A DNA stretch of 10,201 bases, from the NCBI GenBank assembly GCA_900553695.1, contig USEM01000029.1:1-10201 (forward strand), read 5' to 3'. Under the pieces are notes generated by a model. That model had not been told where the DNA came from and made no database searches. It saw nothing but the letters and a program-made list of their open reading frames with translations. Both the position numbers and the translations under genes were made by a program. This DNA comes from an uncultured Clostridium sp. Its GTDB lineage: Bacteria > Bacillota > Clostridia > TANB77 > CAG-508. Shown here piece by piece: positions 6,088 to 10,201 of the stretch (positions are counted from its first letter, which is position 1; each line of letters starts with the position of its first letter).

Positions 6088-7731
6088 TTATGAAATAACC
6101 TTAACTATTTGTTGTTCTAGTTCTTTTATTTTGTTGTTTATTTCTGCTATTTCTTCTTCTTTTTTATCTTCATCTGATATATCTTCTTTTATCATCTTAG
6201 ACATATCTTCTAATTCTTCTTTTAATGTTGCTAATCTATCCATTACTTCTAGTCTTAAATATTTGTATTGGTCTGCTTGTTCAACCTTAGATACAACTTT
6301 TATTCTATCTGTTAGTTCGTAGTTTTCTCCATAATCTGGTATTGTTACTGGAATATCTGTTGTATCTTGAATTTTTCCTTTTAATACTACTTGTGCTTCT
6401 GGCTCTCCATGTACTAGGAATATGTGTTTTGGCTTTGTTATAAATGAATATACAAAGTTTAATAACCATTCTTGATCAGCATGACCAGAATATCCTTCAA
6501 TATACTCAATTCTTGCATTTACTGCAATTTCTTCTCCAAATATTTTTACTTTCTTTTCGCCTGCTACGATTTTTGCTCCTAATGTTCCTGGTGCTTGGTA
6601 ACCAACAAATAGGATTGTATTTTTTGGGTTCCATAGGTTATGTTTTAAATGATGTTTAATACGTCCAACTTCACACATACCACTTGCTGAAATTATAATA
6701 TGTGGGTATGGATCATCATTTAATGCTTTTGATTCTTCAGCTGTTTGTGTAAATTTTAGTCCTGGAAATTCTAGTGGGTTATCTCCTTTTTCTATTTCTT
6801 TTCTAACTTCTTCTTCAAATAGGTTCATGTTTTGTTTGAATACTTCTGTTGCAGATATTGCTAAAGGGCTATCTACATAAACTGGTGCTTTCATTAATGT
6901 TTCATATTTTTTCATGAATTCTTCATCTGTTCTTTGCTCTTTTAATTTGTTTAGTTCGTATAAAATTTCCTGTGTTCTTCCTACTGCAAATGATGGTATG
7001 ATAACATTTCCTCCATTATCTAATGTTTCAGAAACTATATTTAGAAACATTTCAGCTTTTTCATCATTTCTTATATGAAGTCTGTTTCCATATGTTGATT
7101 CCATAACTAGGTAGTCTGCTGTTTCTATCATTGTTGGAGAATCTAGTAATGGAATATCATTGTTTCCTAAATCACCTGAGAAAACTATTTTTTTAGTTTC
7201 TCCATTCTCTTTTACCCATACTTCTATAATGCTTGAACCTAGCATGTGCCCAGCATCATTAAATCTTATACTTATATTTTCATCTATATCAATTATCTCA
7301 TCATAGTTGGCTGGTTTAAATAGCTTTAAACAGTCTATTGCATCTTGTGCTGTATATAATGGTGGTAATTCTTGTTTTCCTGTTCTTGCTCTTTTTTTAT
7401 TTTTCCAAACATTTTCCATTTCTTGAATATGACCACTATCTGGAAGCATTATTGTACATAAATCGCATGTTGCTTTTGTTGCAATAATTGGTCCACGGTA
7501 TCCATCTACATATAATTTTGGAATTCTTCCTGAATGGTCTATGTGTGCATGTGTAAGTAGCATACAATCAATTTCGTTTACATTGAATGCAAAGTCTTCA
7601 TAGTTTTCCATTTCTTCAGTTGCTTTTCCTTGGTGTAGACCACAGTCTACTAATATTTTTTTACCTGCCGCTTCTAGCAAGAAGTTTGAGCCTGTTACTG
7701 TTTTTGTGGCTCCTAAAAAAGTAATATTCAT
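6088..7731 (-). CDS. MBL-fold/beta-CASP ribonuclease-like protein with coiled-coil tail
   Basis: A 547-residue metallo-beta-lactamase protein of the beta-CASP group (CPSF73/TTHA0252-like RNA nucleases). Zinc ligands are visible: HAHIDH (61-66), H162 in AGHMLGSS, and D187 in FSGDLG. Beta-CASP features follow: VIIPSFAVGRTQE, SASGMCEVGRIKHH (348-361), YSGHAD (H417) and VHGE (H441). Such proteins cut RNA as endonucleases or exonucleases; which applies here is unknown. The last 50 residues (about 498-547) are charged and predicted coiled coil, an addition beyond the RMMBL region that may mediate self- or partner binding. A TTG at 7740 would add three residues, but it is 1 base from the AAAGGA site (7747-7742); ATG at 7731 is 10 bases away and is preferred. 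That site directly follows the TAG of the upstream 505-residue gene, which suggests an operon. Confidence 0.9.
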   Translation of the reverse strand: MNITFLGATKTVTGSNFLLEAAGKKILVDCGLHQGKATEEMENYEDFAFNVNEIDCMLLTHAHIDHSGRIPKLYVDGYRGPIIATKATCDLCTIMLPDSGHIQEMENVWKNKKRARTGKQELPPLYTAQDAIDCLKLFKPANYDEIIDIDENISIRFNDAGHMLGSSIIEVWVKENGETKKIVFSGDLGNNDIPLLDSPTMIETADYLVMESTYGNRLHIRNDEKAEMFLNIVSETLDNGGNVIIPSFAVGRTQEILYELNKLKEQRTDEEFMKKYETLMKAPVYVDSPLAISATEVFKQNMNLFEEEVRKEIEKGDNPLEFPGLKFTQTAEESKALNDDPYPHIIISASGMCEVGRIKHHLKHNLWNPKNTILFVGYQAPGTLGAKIVAGEKKVKIFGEEIAVNARIEYIEGYSGHADQEWLLNFVYSFITKPKHIFLVHGEPEAQVVLKGKIQDTTDIPVTIPDYGENYELTDRIKVVSKVEQADQYKYLRLEVMDRLATLKEELEDMSKMIKEDISDEDKKEEEIAEINNKIKELEQQIVKVIS

Positions 7732-7747
7732 AAGTTTCAAATCCTTT

Positions 7748-9265
7748 CTATATAAAAACTTTTATTTTTTTATTTTGTTTTACATTTGGCTCCTCAATAT
7801 TTGGAATTTCCAAAGTGTTATACATGTTTTCCTCATCATAAATTTCTAATATTGTTTTGTTCGTCTTTGTATTAAAACGCAAATACATCTTTTCTAATTC
7901 TATTATATCTGTCTGCAAAATATTTTTAATAATTGTATAATTTTCTTTAATGTTTTTGCTAAATATAGTTATTATCCTCTGTTTGCAAGCTTTTGTTATT
8001 ATTAATTTTTGTATTAAATTAATATCTATTTTGTCTTTAACTTGCTCTTTTTCTGAAATATATATTAATCCAAAATATCTAATAACATATACTAATCTTA
8101 TAATTTCTTCTTTTTCTTCTGCATTATCTATTTGAATTTTAATTGCCTTACATACCAAGTTTAATAATTCATTAACTTTTGTAGAAAGTATTTCTTTATT
8201 TTGCTTTTCTAATTCTAGTTCTTTTAGTAAAACAAGTTTGTTTTCAATTTCTGTTTTTGTTTTAATGAAGTTTAGTGGTTCCATTTTTTTGCTACATTTG
8301 TTTAGATTATCTATTAACTCTTTTCGTTCATTTTCTAGTATTTCGGATAAATCGCTTAAACTAAATATTCTATGGTTCATATCTAGAACTTCGTTCCTTT
8401 TAATGAACTCCTTTTTTAATTTAATATCATTATTTAAAATGTCATCAATTTTTTTTATTTTTTCAATTATCTGTTTTTTAGTTCTTCCAAGTGTTTCCAG
8501 ATATTCCTTTTTATTATCCAACTGATTAAACTCTTTTTGAAGTTCTTTTTGTTTTTCTATTAATCTTTTTCTTTCCTCTTCATCAGTTTGGGTTATATTT
8601 AAAATGCATATTTGTGCTATAGTTTTAAATAATTGCTCTCCAAGTTCTGTTTTATATCTATTTGTCAAAGTATCATTAATTATGGTTATATAATCATTTG
8701 AAGGTTCTTTTTTCCATGTTTCTAGCACATTTTGCCCAACTAATATTTTCAAAACTTGATATATTAAGTTTGCTAAAATATTTTCAATTTCTCGAGGTTC
8801 TATATTCCAAGACCAGCCATCAAAATCACGTATAATCTCATCTGAAGATATACTATATCCTTGATTTAAAGTCTTTTCAAGTGCTGGCTTTATTATTTCA
8901 TATTCGTTTGAAATTCTAAATTTGTTATGATTAATTTGATATATCTCATACAGCATTTTTCTAACATTTAAATATGTTGTAATTTTCTTTTTTTCAATAT
9001 CACAAAAACTTTCTTTTGATTTTACTATTTCTATTGTTTCGCAATCATTTGATATAATATCTAGAATTTCTTCTAAAATTTCTCTTTTGGTTTTTGCATC
9101 TACACTTACTTTTTTATAGTCTTCATAAGCATTTTCTATTTTGTATAACATGCTTAAGAGTAAGTTTTTAGTATCTTCTGTGAATGTTTTTTTAGACAAG
9201 ATTTTTTCTAATTGATTATTATAATCTTTTATATTCAATTTTGAAATAAGCTTCTCTTTTTCCAA
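7748..9265 (-). CDS. Unrecognised 505-residue coiled-coil protein
   Basis: I do not recognise the family. The protein is soluble, with no signal peptide or membrane segment, and is rich in Lys, Glu, Ile and Asn. An N-terminal helical region (about 1-220) contains a distinctive RDFDGWSWNIEPREI (146-160), the only Trp/Gly-rich patch and the best search seed. A long heptad-like, highly charged region (about 226-375) is probably coiled coil. A further helical region (about 376-460) is followed by a short tail that may be a beta hairpin (LRFNTKTNKTILEIYDEENM) and a basic end, KQNKKIKVFI. The start is TTG 9265-9263, with GAGGGG (9277-9272) 6 bases upstream, which is convincing. It is the first gene after a strong promoter and lies 16 bases before the ATG of the beta-CASP nuclease. 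A role as nuclease partner or scaffold is possible but only suggested by context. Confidence 0.85.
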   Translation of the reverse strand: MEKEKLISKLNIKDYNNQLEKILSKKTFTEDTKNLLLSMLYKIENAYEDYKKVSVDAKTKREILEEILDIISNDCETIEIVKSKESFCDIEKKKITTYLNVRKMLYEIYQINHNKFRISNEYEIIKPALEKTLNQGYSISSDEIIRDFDGWSWNIEPREIENILANLIYQVLKILVGQNVLETWKKEPSNDYITIINDTLTNRYKTELGEQLFKTIAQICILNITQTDEEERKRLIEKQKELQKEFNQLDNKKEYLETLGRTKKQIIEKIKKIDDILNNDIKLKKEFIKRNEVLDMNHRIFSLSDLSEILENERKELIDNLNKCSKKMEPLNFIKTKTEIENKLVLLKELELEKQNKEILSTKVNELLNLVCKAIKIQIDNAEEKEEIIRLVYVIRYFGLIYISEKEQVKDKIDINLIQKLIITKACKQRIITIFSKNIKENYTIIKNILQTDIIELEKMYLRFNTKTNKTILEIYDEENMYNTLEIPNIEEPNVKQNKKIKVFI

Positions 9266-9271
9266 TTTTAT

Positions 9272-9277
9272 CCCCTC
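9272..9277 (-). promoter_or_regulatory. Ribosome binding site for the 505-residue gene
   Basis: GAGGGG on the minus strand, 6 bases (ATAAAA) before the TTG codon at 9265-9263. It supports TTG as the real start; no ATG nearby in frame has a comparable site. Confidence 0.75.
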
Positions 9278-9294
9278 GTTAATTTATCAAGTAT

Positions 9295-9323
9295 ATTCTA
9301 TATTATACTTATTTTTTTGTCAA
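9295..9323 (-). promoter_or_regulatory. SigA-type promoter for the coiled-coil / beta-CASP / GH15 operon
   Basis: On the minus strand TTGACA (9323-9318), 17 bases, then TAGAAT (9300-9295). A perfect TATAAT also lies within the spacer, but only 10 bases from the -35, so it is not the partner of this -35. The predicted start leaves a short leader of about 20-25 bases. It lies downstream of the M50 terminator, so the operon is independent of lysS. Confidence 0.8.
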
Positions 9324-9349
9324 TATATTTACGAAAGAATTTTTAAAGT

Positions 9350-9380
9350 AAAAAAAGACGAAAGTTTCTACTTCCATCTT
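9350..9380 (-). terminator. Intrinsic terminator after the M50 protease gene
   Basis: On the minus strand AAGATGGAAGT (9380-9370) pairs over 11 bp, with two G-U pairs, with ACTTTCGTCTT (9365-9355) around a 4-base loop AGAA. A T-run (9354-9350) follows. It begins about 10 bases after the protease stop codon and ends the lysS-protease unit. Confidence 0.85.
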
Positions 9381-9389
9381 TTATTTAAT

Positions 9390-10103
9390 TTAAACAAATA
9401 ATCCTATTATTAAATCTACTAACCATATCATACCTTTTAAAACCCATGTTGTGATGTATGGAATTATATCTGTATAAAATACTATTGCAAATACTATTAT
9501 TGTAAGTATTGCTTGATTTTTTATTAACCATTCTTTTGCTTTGTATGGTAAAAAATTATTTAGAACTTTTGCTCCATCTAATGGATATATTGGTATTAAG
9601 TTAAATACTCCAAGCCCTAAGTTTACTGATATTATTGATATTAGTATGCTTGATATAACATTTGTTGTAGTTGTTATTGTTGTTACTGTCATTCCAAATA
9701 TTGCATATATTATTAAAAATACAAATGCAAGTATAAAGTTCATTATTGGTCCTGCTGCAGCAACAATCGCTTCTGCTTTTGAGATAGAATACTTTCCATC
9801 AAAATTCCTTGGGTTTATTTGTACTGGTTTGCCCCAACCAAAGCCTAAAAGCATTAAACATATTAATCCTACTGGGTCTATATGGCTTATTGGGTTTAAA
9901 CTAAGTCTCCCTTGTTGCCTTGGTGTTTCATCTCCAAGTTTTGTAGCCGCCCATGCATGTGCAAATTCATGGAATGTCATTGCTACTATTACACCTGGTA
10001 AAGAAATTATTATTCCTTCAATACTTCTTTGTCCTAGCAAAACATTTACTAATACCATCACCCCAAGTATTATAAGCACTGTTTTTCTATCTATATTAAA
10101 CAT
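9390..10103 (-). CDS. Site-2 protease family (M50) membrane zinc metalloprotease
   Basis: A 237-residue, very hydrophobic protein of the short M50B type. Zinc ligands are the HEFAH motif (H45, E46, H49) within TFHEFAHAWAA, and D176 in NLIPIYPLDG (168-177). NPISHIDPVG (70-79) is also typical of the group. Several membrane segments are visible: about 8-24, 28-44, 78-90, 111-137, 148-170 and 198-236. There are no PDZ or CBS domains. Members cut substrates within the membrane, but those of this minimal subgroup (YwhC/YydH-like) are mostly unknown, so I give no gene symbol. The ATG at 10103-10101 has AAAGGA directly after the lysS stop. The 13-base gap suggests co-transcription with lysS. The gene is intact and ends at a terminator. 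Confidence 0.92.
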   Translation of the reverse strand: MFNIDRKTVLIILGVMVLVNVLLGQRSIEGIIISLPGVIVAMTFHEFAHAWAATKLGDETPRQQGRLSLNPISHIDPVGLICLMLLGFGWGKPVQINPRNFDGKYSISKAEAIVAAAGPIMNFILAFVFLIIYAIFGMTVTTITTTTNVISSILISIISVNLGLGVFNLIPIYPLDGAKVLNNFLPYKAKEWLIKNQAILTIIVFAIVFYTDIIPYITTWVLKGMIWLVDLIIGLFV

Positions 10104-10116
10104 AAAACTTCCTTTC

Positions 10117-10201
10117 TTAATTTAATGGTTTCATTGTTGGGAATAAAATTACATCTCTTATTGATTCGCTTTCTGTAAATAGCATGCATAATCTATCTAT
10201 T
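10117..10201 (-). CDS. lysS: Lysyl-tRNA synthetase (class II), C-terminal end (5' part outside window)
   Basis: The final 27 codons read IDRLCMLFTESESIRDVILF then PTMKPLN and stop at TAA 10119-10117. IDRL is the end of class II motif 3, which carries the ATP-binding arginine, and SIRDVILFPTMKP is the characteristic LysS C-terminus. LysS charges tRNA-Lys with lysine in the cytoplasm. The piece is short but the match is specific. It is followed after 13 bases by the M50 protease gene on the same strand, with no terminator between. The catalytic core is outside the window and cannot be assessed. Aspartyl- and asparaginyl-tRNA synthetases share the fold but do not end this way. Confidence 0.9.
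   Translation of the reverse strand, partial: IDRLCMLFTESESIRDVILFPTMKPLN

Noticed and set aside
7738..7740. TTG as start of the beta-CASP gene
   Set aside because: It lies only 1 base from the ribosome binding site; the ATG at 7731 is better spaced and fits the family's usual start just before the first beta strand.
9302..9310. Perfect TATAAT as the -10 of the operon promoter
   Set aside because: It is only 10 bases from the TTGACA; TAGAAT at a 17-base spacing fits better. A separate start using another -35 cannot be excluded.
9541..10125. 194-residue open frame on the plus strand
   Set aside because: It lies opposite the M50 protease gene, has no family resemblance or ribosome binding site, and the minus-strand gene carries all conserved motifs.
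1..10201. CRISPR arrays, insertion sequences, tRNA genes or prophage
   Set aside because: No spaced direct repeats, transposase, cloverleaf or phage genes were seen by eye; nearly all bases are accounted for by housekeeping genes and short intergenic signals.

Overview
The window comes from the chromosome of an AT-rich, low-GC Gram-positive bacterium, most likely a Clostridia-type Bacillota. The signs are an infC-rpmI-rplT operon with a long attenuator-like leader, a folate-dependent TrmFO, strong GGAGG-type ribosome binding sites, frequent TTG starts, and short U-tract terminators. It is mostly core housekeeping DNA. I saw no phage, insertion sequence, CRISPR array, tRNA or rRNA.

Layout. 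At the left edge (1-433, + strand) is the 3' end of nicotinate phosphoribosyltransferase. Everything else lies on the minus strand. The order below follows minus-strand transcription, from high to low coordinates. (i) The last 27 codons of lysyl-tRNA synthetase (10201-10117) are followed 13 bases later by a site-2 (M50) membrane metalloprotease and a good terminator. (ii) A consensus-like promoter (9295-9323) starts a tight three-gene operon: an unrecognised 505-residue coiled-coil protein, a beta-CASP metallo-beta-lactamase ribonuclease-like protein, and a cytoplasmic GH15 glucoamylase-like enzyme. (iii) A strong promoter (4119-4147) drives infC-rpmI-rplT (IF-3, L35, L20) through a leader of about 135 nt. 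This leader ends in an intrinsic terminator just before the infC ribosome binding site, as expected for L20 autoregulation. (iv) After the rplT terminator lies trmFO, whose 5' end carries a one-base frameshift. (v) A separate strong promoter (1469-1497) drives prs (PRPP synthase), which converges on pncB across a shared hairpin terminator.

Functional links. PRPP made by Prs is a substrate of PncB. The infC operon and lysS serve translation, and TrmFO modifies tRNA. The least understood part is the operon pairing an orphan coiled-coil protein with a beta-CASP nuclease and an alpha-glucan hydrolase.

Main points for a second look: the trmFO frameshift, a probable AUA start codon for infC, the infC leader attenuator, and the orphan protein operon. 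I did not find convincing evidence of a wholly new system.
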